The notes beneath the pieces are model-generated. The model made no database searches. It was not told where the DNA came from and saw nothing but the letters and a program-made list of their open reading frames with translations. The position numbers and the translations under genes are program-made. From Parietichytrium sp. I65-24A (taxonomy: Eukaryota > Sar > Bigyra > Thraustochytrida > Thraustochytriidae): a stretch of DNA of 64,000 nt. Shown here piece after piece: positions 55,929 through 64,000 of this stretch; the stretch's first letter is position 1; each line of letters begins with the position of its first letter. The stretch is taken from assembly GCA_012862575.1 (NCBI GenBank), contig BLSF01000041.1:186001-250000 (forward strand). Direction: 5' to 3'.

Positions 55929-57413
55929 CTAGTATCCCTCGATCTCAAGTTCATTCTCTTGCTCTGGCTCCAAACGGATCCTGTCGTCAATTTCCCTGGC
56001 CTTCTTCTTGGCTCTGGCTATCGAAGAGTCAACAGAAGCCTCGTTTCGACGTAGAAATGGAGCAAGGTAAGTGTTGTAGAGGTGCAGCGCTCCTCGAGAA
56101 CTAGGGTGCTGAAGCCAAATCAAGAAGCAGATCTTTCCAAAGTAAATGAGGAAAGCTGAAACCGGATCGACCTTGCGAATAACGCGAAAAAGTGTCTCAA
56201 TGAAGATAATCGCAAATCCAAAGCAGCACCAATATGTCAGCCACTGCGTGTCGTCCTCCTTTTCCAAGCTTTCGATAGCTTTAAAGCTCATGTATGCCGG
56301 ATAGAGGACTCCGATGAGAAGGCTCAAGAGTGATGGCCCTGCTACAGCGAAAACGACGGCGCAGCCTATCCCGATCAACGAATATACAAATGTTCCCACG
56401 AATGCGCGAGGGAGTCGAGTAGCAGAGGATATTTTGATGACGAAATCTGGCGCGTTTTGTTCCATTTCATCCTGTAGCCCAAAGAAAACTTTGCGAATTT
56501 CCAGAAACGGATCCACTTCTTGGATATTCGCAGCGCTTAAAGTCCTGGGAATGCCGCGAACCACCGCCTTGCTTTCGTCGAAAGCCGAATTAATAAAGGT
56601 AATCTCCACACGCAGATGGCCGGCAGAAACGAATTCGGGGTCTTTTAGCTCAACCGTCATGGAAACGGGAGTCCCGGGCCGACTCTGGAAATTGATGAGC
56701 TTTTCACCTAGGTCGATCCCAGCACTACCGATGATTCTGTCCTTCCTAGTGTATTCCTTGTCCCAGCATTCAAGCAACAAGCGGGGAGACTCCTCTCCGT
56801 TGTACTCAAACATTAAAATATTCTTTCTCTTCCACACAGGGTTTACTCCGCTCGCCACCTTGGTCTCCACTACCTGCTTGGCTCCCTCCGAATAAGGGAG
56901 CAGGGTGCCTCGGACGTACGGGTCCTGAGGAATAACTTTCTGAAGGTTCTTCAAGTTGCTGGCGCTCAAAATCTTCGCTTCGATAACGCCCATTAACACC
57001 ACCTGGAACAGAAGATACAAGGTACCAGCTGGTTTTCCCTTCGCGTCCACAAGAGGAACCTCAATCTCGGTCGCGTCGTACCCCTTCGGAATGTAATCTG
57101 TCAAGTCTAGCGCGGCTTCGCCAATCAGCCTTGCGGCTCTCGTCACTTCTGCGTCCATCACCTTGACATCCAGAATGGCTTTCTGCGGCGGAACAGGTCT
57201 GCCAGGGTATGGCAAATGCATTTCCGCCCGATGCTTTCTGGCGTCCCACACCGGATCAACTCCGCTTGCCGCCCTCGTTTTCGCCTCGTCACCCCATGGG
57301 AGGAGGGTTAGCTGCACGAACGGGTCTTGGTCCAGCAACATCTGCAGATTCTTCAACCCTTCGGCTCGCACAGCCGTCACCTTGAGCGTCGCGCAGCACG
57401 TGTTGCTCAGCAT
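55929..57413 (-). CDS. C2-C2-REEP (DP1/Yop1) fusion, ER-shaping protein
   Basis: Two C2 domains are joined to a reticulon-like hairpin domain in 494 residues. C2A spans about 5-145 (LKVTAVRAEGLKNLQ, DQDPFVQLTLLP) and C2B about 148-290 (IEAKILSASNLKNL, PQDPYVRGTLLP, LLLECWDKEYTRKDRIIGS). Residues about 345-455 read as TB2/DP1/HVA22: GVLYPAYMSFKAIES, TQWLTYWCCFGF, ETLFR and KICFLIWLQHP...LYNTYLAPFL. REEP/Yop1 proteins bend the ER membrane into tubules with hairpins; C2 domains bind lipids, often with Ca2+. A charged tail ends the protein. The fusion could tie ER tubules to other membranes, a role akin to extended synaptotagmins or MCTPs. C2B keeps acidic loop residues (QDP, D-K-E-x-x-R-K-D); C2A less clearly. 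ATG 57413 is firm. Confidence 0.85.
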   Translation of the reverse strand: MLSNTCCATLKVTAVRAEGLKNLQMLLDQDPFVQLTLLPWGDEAKTRAASGVDPVWDARKHRAEMHLPYPGRPVPPQKAILDVKVMDAEVTRAARLIGEAALDLTDYIPKGYDATEIEVPLVDAKGKPAGTLYLLFQVVLMGVIEAKILSASNLKNLQKVIPQDPYVRGTLLPYSEGAKQVVETKVASGVNPVWKRKNILMFEYNGEESPRLLLECWDKEYTRKDRIIGSAGIDLGEKLINFQSRPGTPVSMTVELKDPEFVSAGHLRVEITFINSAFDESKAVVRGIPRTLSAANIQEVDPFLEIRKVFFGLQDEMEQNAPDFVIKISSATRLPRAFVGTFVYSLIGIGCAVVFAVAGPSLLSLLIGVLYPAYMSFKAIESLEKEDDTQWLTYWCCFGFAIIFIETLFRVIRKVDPVSAFLIYFGKICFLIWLQHPSSRGALHLYNTYLAPFLRRNEASVDSSIARAKKKAREIDDRIRLEPEQENELEIEGY

Positions 57414-57684
57414 TTTCAGCCTCTCGACCCAGCAACCCAGCTACCCAGCAGCCCAGCGAATCTTCACCCAGCAATGAAACGCGCACCAAGTACGCACCCC
57501 GGCACCTCTCTTCCCTCTCTTCCCTCTCCTGCAGCGCGGTCAAGCCCACCTTTTCCAGCAAAGTCCCAGAGTCCCAAAATCCAGTCGCCACGGCAGCCGC
57601 CACGCGCCGCGGACCTACTAGTATGCCACTCTCGCCAGTACCGCGTACCCCTGCCTCCCACGCTCCTTCTTTCTTCCCTTCCTT

Positions 57685-57912
57685 CTCTCTCTCTCTCTCT
57701 CTCTCTCTTGCTTTGCTTTGCTTTGCTTTGCTTTTACTTTTACTTTCCTTTCCGTCTTTCGTCTTTCACACTCACAGTCAGTCAATCAATTGCAGTTCAT
57801 TGCAGAATCAGAAGCAATCCATAAATCTATTCTTAGAGTTAATAATAAGTAAGAGTAGTCTCTTCGCTGTTTCCTCTCCTTTCTTTCTCTCTCTCTCTCT
57901 CTCTCTCTCTTG
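57685..57912. repeat. CT and CTTTG microsatellites
   Basis: (CT)n runs at 57685-57708 and 57887-57912 flank a (CTTTG)n run at 57709-57735. The first two are adjacent. Confidence 0.85.
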
Positions 57913-59410
57913 CGCGCTTATACTAGCGTTACTTGCAAATCTCGCACACTGCACATTGAGCTCGCACACCTGACGTTCCCAGCGGTAGCGCCTGCCGTAG
58001 TTGTCTGGCGTTGGTAGTGAAAGGCGTGATGGTGGTTAGTGATAGCGTAAAAGGGGTCGAAAAGTGGACCGGGTGCTACTCGTTGGAGTAATAGTGATCA
58101 GTACATACAGTAAGAAGTGTGCGTTGTTTGGTTTGGCGCTCAGCAGTGAAATGTGTGAAATGCGTGAATTGTGGTTGACAGTGTTGACAGTGTTGTTGAG
58201 AGTTCGCTTCGCTTCAGCGTTCATGGATGATGGTCGCGGTGGCACACCCTGATGTTTTCTCAGCCGTTAAACACGCTAACCGCTTGCATGCTGCGAAACG
58301 AAATGAATGAATCATGTTCAGTGGACATGTGAAAAATGTGAAAAGTGAGTCATCCATTGGCATGGTCATGGTCGCGTAGATGTGCGATGTGCGTGGACTG
58401 GCGATGCCTCTAGCTAGTTTGTAGATAGTACACTAGTACTTTGGTCTCGCCAGTCTCGCCAGCCACTTCTATGATAAGAAACATCGCTGTGAGATGCTGT
58501 GAGCGTCGTGCGAGATTTTATGCAATCGATGCAATGCTCTTAACTTTCTGCTTTCTGTTCAAACTCTTTGAGAGACACTTGCGGTGCTCCATTTTGTCGC
58601 GCATCAAACTAATTCACTGTCGATCGAGCCGAGTGGAGCCTGTGGAGCCAAAGCAAGGCAGGGGAGGCCAAAGTAGTTAAGTTTGACTCAGACATTTTGA
58701 CGATAAACGTGAGGCTCCGATCCATGAAACAAGTTCGCGAAACAAGACTGTGATTGTGCGTTCTATTTGACTTTGTTTCCTTGCAAGAGCTCTCGATCCA
58801 GTGACCGTCGTTTCTTTCATCTGTCGGCGAAAGCTAGAGTTGTGCCAGCTTGGACTCGGTTCCGACAGGCGCCAATGCAAGTATGGAAAGTGTCTGGCCC
58901 CCCTTCAAAATCGAGCCTGAACAGCACCTTTCGCGGAGCGAATGTTACGTCGAGTAAAAGAAAACGCTTTGCTGACGAAGATGGCGAAGCAGGTTGTGCT
59001 ACATGCGGGAGATGAGAGCTGACACGCACTTCGTCGCTGCTCAGACTTTGCGTGCTCGCAGATCTCCATTCGCGCAATTCTTTCAATCAGACAACACCAG
59101 AGGACGCTCGCTAACGCGTTCCTCGTCTGACGTTCAGAATTCAAAAGAAACAATCACATTGCTTATTCAAAAAGGAAACATCATCAAATCACATGAAAAA
59201 AAAAATGTTTCTTAGCTTCTGTTCACTGAACAGTGAAACAACTGCTGGAACACATTTTGACATTTTGCCTGCCAAACAAACGCATTGTTCATTTTGTTCG
59301 TATGTACATTGTTCACGTCACTAACGACGTCTCCGTGACGTAAAACACCCGCTTTTGGCTAGGGTTAGCCGTAGTAGCCGTTTAGCCGTACCTGCTAATA
59401 CTCCCAACGT

Positions 59411-59436
59411 GTCAAAATCGTCAAAATCGTCAAAAT
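59411..59436 (+). repeat. GTCAAAATC tandem nonamer
   Basis: Nearly three copies of GTCAAAATC lie 86-111 bp before the ERp29-like ATG, probably in its leader. Confidence 0.85.
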
Positions 59437-59521
59437 AAAGGTTGTTTCTGTGGGGGAAACCGTCAGTTTCGCCCAAGTGTACGCGCCGCAGAGTGGGAAA
59501 CTTCCCGCAAAAGAGCCGAGC

Positions 59522-60904
59522 ATGTGCGGGTGGAGAACCGAGCGCGGGACGGCGCGGTTATTGACGGCGTGGGTTCTCCTGTTCTTCGTTGCGCTGGGAT
59601 CTGAACCTGGGCAGTGGCCGGATGGTCATAGCCGTGAGAGAGCGCAAGACCTAAAGTGGTTCCTGGAGGGCCGAGACCTCCCACAAAGACAAGCAGAATG
59701 CGAGTCGAACCCGCTGCATCCAGAGAGAAAGCTGGAAGTGCCTTCAAAGAGGCATGCGTTCGTGGTGTTTATGGGATCCGTAAGTTGGTTTACATGGTCG
59801 AGCAGGTGTGGGGCAAATCATGCGTTCGAAAATTAACGACGGGAGACCTTCATGGCGCAGAGTCCTGGGCCGGAAGTGGAGGAGATTCAGCTTGTTGAAA
59901 AGTCATTTGCGGATCTCAGCGAGGAGATCATGGTGGCCAGAATATTTGCGGCCGAGAATAAAGGCCTGGCTGCTGAGCTTGGAGTCCAGACCTGGCCGAG
60001 CGCCGTATTCTTGTCCGCGGATTTGCGGACCGGCGAAGATGGAAGATTTAAAGAAGCGAGTGCTCCAAAGCAGCAAACGTACACGGGCGCTTTGATCGCA
60101 GGGGAGATGATCGATTTCCTCAATCAAAAGCTCGGCACGCACAAAATCAAGCGCAAACAAACCAGACACGTGCTTTCCGTCAAGGCACCAACGTTTGATT
60201 CGGTTGCACTAAACCCTTCAGCGCATGTTGTTGCTCTTTTATGCAGCGATCAGAACGCAGAAGCTTGTGTACAAGGTCAGATAGCTATTGAGGCGATCGG
60301 AGCAGCTGTGTCTGCGGCGGCCAGAAGCGACCTCCAAGTCGTACAAGCTTTCGATCCTGCGCTAATGGAACGCTTTCGGCTTGGACAGAGCCAAGTTGTC
60401 GCCATATACTACCCGGCTGGTCTCGAGAAGCAACCTGTGCTTGTGGCAGAACTGTTGCGGAAGGACAACCTGGAATCGTCGCAACAAAAGCCTGTTCTAG
60501 CAAAAACAAAACCCGAAGACTATCTCACGTCTCCTTTTCAGGAAGACATTTTACTGTTCCTGGAAGAGGAAGCCGGCTTACCACTTTCGTTTGCGGACAG
60601 GCTTCCATCTCATTTGATGGCTCTTGCGGCTGGGTTCCTACAGCTTGAGAGTATTCAGGAGCAGGAAGCTGCACTCATGCGCGTCCAAGCCTGTGACATC
60701 GAGCCAGTCGATCACGTTGCTGCAGAGGAGCTCTGTGCAGTTATGCGCCGCGCGATTGATCGGGGAGCGTCGACTTATTTGCCCGCCGAGCTTGCTCGGC
60801 TTGACCGTATGCTTGCGCAAGGGTCAATTCCCACTACCAAGCGAGCTCAATTATCCCTTCGAAGAGCGCTCATCGAAAGGCTGGTCGCCAAACCTGCTCC
60901 ATAG
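59522..60904 (+). CDS. ERp29-like ER thioredoxin-fold protein, two exons
   Basis: I read this as one gene of two exons, 59522-59779 and 59861-60904, giving 433 residues. Exon 1 (86 residues) starts with a signal peptide (LLTAWVLLFFVALGSEPG) and ends with the first thioredoxin strand, HAFVVFMGS. Exon 2 continues without frame change into VARIFAAENKGLAAELGV and the cis-proline motif TWPSAVFL (P132). There is no CxxC, so it should be redox-inactive, like ERp29. The last 100 residues (about 335-433) form the helical PDI-D domain (YLPAELARLDRML...RRALIERLV). ERp29 works as a chaperone or escort in the ER lumen. No KDEL-type signal is present. Unspliced reading stops at TAA 59834-59836. Part of exon 1 between the signal and FVVF is not family-like, so another exon edge may exist. 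Confidence 0.72.
59780..59860 (+). other. 81-nt spliceosomal intron
   Basis: GTAAGT at 59780-59785 is a consensus donor and CAG at 59858-59860 the acceptor. The intron is phase 0 and 81 nt long, a multiple of three, but an in-frame TAA inside it would stop translation if it were retained. Removing it joins two halves of one thioredoxin fold. It is the only intron I can support here. Confidence 0.75.
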
Positions 60905-61400
60905 TATTACCAACGCACCATCCGAGCTCACCGCCACATCTCAGCCTCGACCGGACCCAGGAGAAGTCCTTCCTACTTCCCTTTGACTCTGCGCGCTGGT
61001 TCTAGCATCTTTTCTCGAGATCAACAGGGCCGGCATCAAGGCTGGCACCTCTCCATCAACCCCGATCTTTTATCCAATCTGCACTCACCCATCCATACAT
61101 ATATCCACACACACACATGCCAAAGGTCCGTTGGCACTCTTACGCGCCAGTCTACCAGCAGCACCATTCTCGACCGTGGACTAGGAAATCCGGTAGCGGT
61201 ACTCGTACAGTGCATGATTGGACCCATTGGACTAATTGGACCTGTTGTTTTCACCCACAAATATGCAAAGGAGGAGATGGACACGGAGCCCCCACACTTG
61301 GCGCGTACAAAGAGAGCTCCTCCCACAGTTGGGAGGTATCTTGGAGAAAGTCCTCTGGGAGGCAAGGCCTGGAGTTTGGCCCAGCAGTGAGCTGTAGGCG
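60905..61400. other. Short spacer between two plus-strand genes
   Basis: No gene is seen. An in-frame TAG at 61395-61397, directly before the next ATG, sets the start of the following gene. Confidence 0.5.
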
Positions 61401-64000
61401 ATGGGGGCGAGCGATATAGACTGGGAAGAGAGAGATGGCGCGAGGAGCAGGACATTGGAGACATGCAGTTCGATGAGGGAATTAGGCGACCGGGATGGAA
61501 GCGGACTGGGGCTTGGAGGGATTCCGCAAAGCGTGGATGATGCTCAGGGGAGCGAAGGAGGCGAGAAAGCGAAACAGATCCCGTTCTTGGCGAGCGCGGA
61601 TAACGCGACGACACGGAAGCTGAGGGAGCTGCTAGCGACGCATGATGAGGATGAGAGGCTTAGCTCAGTCCCAAGCACTATCTTTCGCGAGCGCGAGAAT
61701 GAGCCGGCCTTGTACGACGCTTACTTTCGAGAACGCGCTGGAGACTCGACCCACGCCCGCGCTGATGCGGCAGTGACCGTTCAGATTGACCATTGGCCGT
61801 CTGACGGGTTTCGAGAGCGTACGGCACGAATCGACGCGTCGCCTGGTCCGGCTCGGTCAAGAGTGGGCGCGTGGCAAACAAAGTCAACGCACTTCTTTTC
61901 TGGAGACGTTGTGATCGTGCTGCAAGATCCTGCAAGACCTGGCGTCGAGTGCACGGGTAGGGTGACTCGTTCGCCGTGGGACGCGGAGCGCAAATTTTTG
62001 TCAAATGTATCTGGTCTGCCCAATCAAACTTCCTCGAGGATTTCCAATGCGAGATCGCATGTCAGCACGGTTCGCCGCGGAACAGGCTTTCAAGAATATT
62101 ATACAGTGGAGGTGCTCGCAGGCGAGATAATATCCGGGTTGCTGAGTGCCGAAGACCAATTCGAGATGCGACGCATCGTCGAGCAATATTTCGAGCGCGA
62201 GAAGCGGAAATTCAGGGGAAAGCGTCGGCGCCGGCAAAAGCACCCCAAGGATAGAGACGGGGCAGAGCTGGAAGGGGAACCGATGAACCAGTTGCAAGAT
62301 AGCTCTTGCGCCTGTCGCAGAGAGTTGTTGACCGTTGAACAACTGGAATCTGTGGAGAGCGCAAGGGATCGCAAGCTCGGCCATGTTCTTGACGTGTGGC
62401 TACTCCGGCATCTCAGTGCGGGCATAGCGAGCTGGCGGCGCGGAGTACATTTTCTTCGGCAAGAGGAATTCCGTGCATGCTGCGCCACAAGACTGCAAAA
62501 CTTTTGGCGTGGAGTGCTCTCGCGTAGACTGAGTCTAGAAAAGCAGATTGCGCTACAGCTAGCTCGGGAACAGAGGGAGAGAGAGCTCGAGAAGCTGCGA
62601 GAGCAAGAAGCCGAGGAGCGGCGGAAGCGCGAGTATCAGGAGTTTCTTCGCCAAAACGGGGTTACAAGAGATGGCGTGAGATATTTCCGAGACAACGACG
62701 AGATGGAAGCGCATTATGCGTTTGTAGAAAGATTTTGTGTGAAACTGGAAGAGGCTTGCGAAAATCTTGCCACTGGACTACAGTTCTCCGCTTTCCAGCG
62801 GTGGCGGTACTTTGTTCAAAACATTTTGCCACCGGCGCAGATTGATTTTGAAGGGCTCTGCGGGGATGTCGGTGGCGTGCAAGAAATGCTTATCCGAGAG
62901 CTTGGATCGGTGGAAGGCTTTGGGCCAAATTGTGCCGGGGAGTTGGGCGACCTTTCGCTAAAGCTTAAAGCGGTGGCGAATATCGAAGCCGAGCGGAGCC
63001 GGGAAGCAAGGGAGTCGAAGAAGTCAACCTTACCATGGCATCCCAGTTTAGGAATACGATTACCAGCGTTGCCAAACCCCGGAGTTCGATTACGTAGTGA
63101 CGGGACTCTGGATGTATACGATTTGGCTCGCCTCAACAATTTCAAGAGGGTGAGCTCTGGACCCACCGACAACTGTTGTTGGCTCTTCCAAGGCGCCTAT
63201 GCCAAAGTCTTATTTGGAGGATACCCACAAGGCCAAGCGCGTGTGAAGGAGAAAAAAATCACGAGTCGAAGTGGGTCTATGGCTGCAATCATCTCCGCAG
63301 GAATAGACACTTTTGTCTCCTTTCTTACCCCAGAGGAGTTGGAGGATCACAAGTCAAAGCATGAACGCGGCCTCTCATTTGCACAAGAAGCTGAGCAAGT
63401 TCACGAATGGATTGAAAAGGAGCTTTTGGTTGGCGTTCAGGCTTGTACGGAGTCTTACGAATTCGCTGAGGCGAGGGCAGCTCGCGGACGCGAAGTCGGG
63501 TACGGAAAGCCACAGTTGGACGCACTTGAGTTGGCATCTACCAACCGGCTTCGCGATCTACGGAGGATCAAGGAGCAGCTCGAAAGCTTTGGCAAAAAAC
63601 CAAAATTTATTTATTTCCCGTTGCCCAGCAATCAAGCTTTTCGTGAAGATGACGAAAACTTGCTAAACGTCCTCCGGCTTTTGGAGTTTCGAATTCGACA
63701 AGGGGAGAGATTGTACCTCTTTTCTTCTGGAGGGTCTGGTCGTGCTGGTGTAGTTGCTTCAGTATTGCTTGGGCGGCTCTATGGGTTGACACCCTTGGAG
63801 TGCCTCGAGAGAGTCCAGCGCTGCCATGACACTCAAGGTCGATTTTCGCGAGCAAAGATTTTGAAGTCGTGCCCTCGTACGGTTTCTCAAAGAGAACAGG
63901 TGGAGCGCATGCTCCTGCAGACGGAGCCGATCTACGACTCCACGGTCTCGAGATGCGCAAATCCCGAGGAATCGAACATGAGCCGGAATGTCACTGTGAT
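61401..64000 (+). CDS. IQ-motif protein with pseudo-phosphatase domain, incomplete
   Basis: This frame is open from ATG 61401 to the right edge, at least 866 residues; the stop lies outside the window. TAG at 61395-61397 fixes the upstream limit. The first 250 residues are mixed and charged. A basic patch (RKFRGKRRRRQKH, about 270-283) leads to an IQ-like calmodulin site, LQNFWRGVLSRRL (about 366-378), and a charged coiled coil (about 379-415). From about 585 it reads as a dual-specificity phosphatase fold: QGAYAKVLFGGYP, SAGIDTFVSFLTPEEL, KFIYFPLPSNQAF, then LYLFSSGGSGRAGVVASVLLG. The P-loop keeps G and R781, but the catalytic cysteine position is S775, so it should be a pseudo-enzyme. MGAS at the N-terminus is a weak myristoylation match. 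The function is not known to me; phospho-protein binding under Ca2+/calmodulin control is a guess. Confidence 0.82.
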   Translation, partial: MGASDIDWEERDGARSRTLETCSSMRELGDRDGSGLGLGGIPQSVDDAQGSEGGEKAKQIPFLASADNATTRKLRELLATHDEDERLSSVPSTIFRERENEPALYDAYFRERAGDSTHARADAAVTVQIDHWPSDGFRERTARIDASPGPARSRVGAWQTKSTHFFSGDVVIVLQDPARPGVECTGRVTRSPWDAERKFLSNVSGLPNQTSSRISNARSHVSTVRRGTGFQEYYTVEVLAGEIISGLLSAEDQFEMRRIVEQYFEREKRKFRGKRRRRQKHPKDRDGAELEGEPMNQLQDSSCACRRELLTVEQLESVESARDRKLGHVLDVWLLRHLSAGIASWRRGVHFLRQEEFRACCATRLQNFWRGVLSRRLSLEKQIALQLAREQRERELEKLREQEAEERRKREYQEFLRQNGVTRDGVRYFRDNDEMEAHYAFVERFCVKLEEACENLATGLQFSAFQRWRYFVQNILPPAQIDFEGLCGDVGGVQEMLIRELGSVEGFGPNCAGELGDLSLKLKAVANIEAERSREARESKKSTLPWHPSLGIRLPALPNPGVRLRSDGTLDVYDLARLNNFKRVSSGPTDNCCWLFQGAYAKVLFGGYPQGQARVKEKKITSRSGSMAAIISAGIDTFVSFLTPEELEDHKSKHERGLSFAQEAEQVHEWIEKELLVGVQACTESYEFAEARAARGREVGYGKPQLDALELASTNRLRDLRRIKEQLESFGKKPKFIYFPLPSNQAFREDDENLLNVLRLLEFRIRQGERLYLFSSGGSGRAGVVASVLLGRLYGLTPLECLERVQRCHDTQGRFSRAKILKSCPRTVSQREQVERMLLQTEPIYDSTVSRCANPEESNMSRNVTV

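Larger units (their letters stand above)
57414..59521. other. Divergent spacer with CT and CTTTG repeats
   Basis: Shared upstream region of the C2-REEP gene (-) and the ERp29-like gene (+). It has (CT)n at 57685-57708, (CTTTG)n at 57709-57735, (CT)n at 57887-57912 and a GTCAAAATC nonamer repeat at 59411-59436. Small frames near 58800-59200 are not convincing. Confidence 0.5.

Noticed and set aside
59834-59836. In-frame TAA between the two parts of the ERp29-like gene as a sign of a broken gene or read-through
   Set aside because: A consensus donor and acceptor remove it and restore the fold, so a short intron explains it better.
1-64000. Transposons, retroelements and virus-derived sequence
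   Set aside because: No reverse transcriptase, transposase, integrase, capsid-like frame or long terminal repeats were seen in any frame.

Overview
The window looks like a piece of a gene-dense, intron-poor nuclear genome from a single-celled eukaryote, most likely a stramenopile of the thraustochytrid/labyrinthulid type. The reasons are very long uninterrupted reading frames in the standard code, Pro-Thr 'PT' linkers in a surface protein, only one convincing intron (81 nt, GTAAGT...CAG), many CT/GA and short tandem repeats in the spacers, and genes for a flagellated cell (an FBF1-like protein, a tandem-cyclase soluble adenylyl cyclase). The lineage is inferred from style, not from a marker gene. 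I see no rRNA, tRNA, CRISPR, virus-like element or transposon.

Layout. 0.6-7 kb: a coiled-coil protein with about two dozen ~40-residue repeats (+), a divergent RBM22/Slt11-type spliceosome protein (+) and a type II membrane SGNH/PC-esterase-like protein (-). 8.9-14.4 kb: an FBF1-like ciliary protein (+) and a CYRI/FAM49 Rac1-binding protein (-). 18-37.5 kb: a signalling stretch with a 2577-residue protein joining a tandem soluble adenylyl cyclase, a P-loop NTPase, a PH domain, a possible C2-like domain and a class I cyclic-nucleotide phosphodiesterase; next to it a protein with several FHA domains, two cyclic-nucleotide-binding-like domains and a CaaX end; then an uncharacterised Gln-rich protein (-) and a Slo/BK-type K+ channel (+). 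37.8-42.3 kb: a membrane-anchored diacylglycerol kinase (-) and an MFS transporter (+). 42.8-57.4 kb: four minus-strand genes, namely a six-repeat Cys-rich surface receptor-like protein, a membrane alpha-2-macroglobulin with an intact thioester motif, a small secreted protein and a C2-C2-REEP fusion. 59.5-64 kb: a spliced ERp29-like ER protein (+) and an incomplete IQ-motif/pseudo-phosphatase gene that runs off the right edge (+).

How they may fit together. The cyclase-phosphodiesterase fusion could make and destroy cAMP in one polypeptide, and its neighbour carries cNMP-binding folds, one without the usual phosphate-binding arginine. Two proteins have plausible flagellar or basal-body roles. 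Neighbouring eukaryotic genes need not share a pathway, so these links are hypotheses. For several genes I placed the start at the first in-frame ATG that fits the family, downstream of the extreme 5' end of the open frame.
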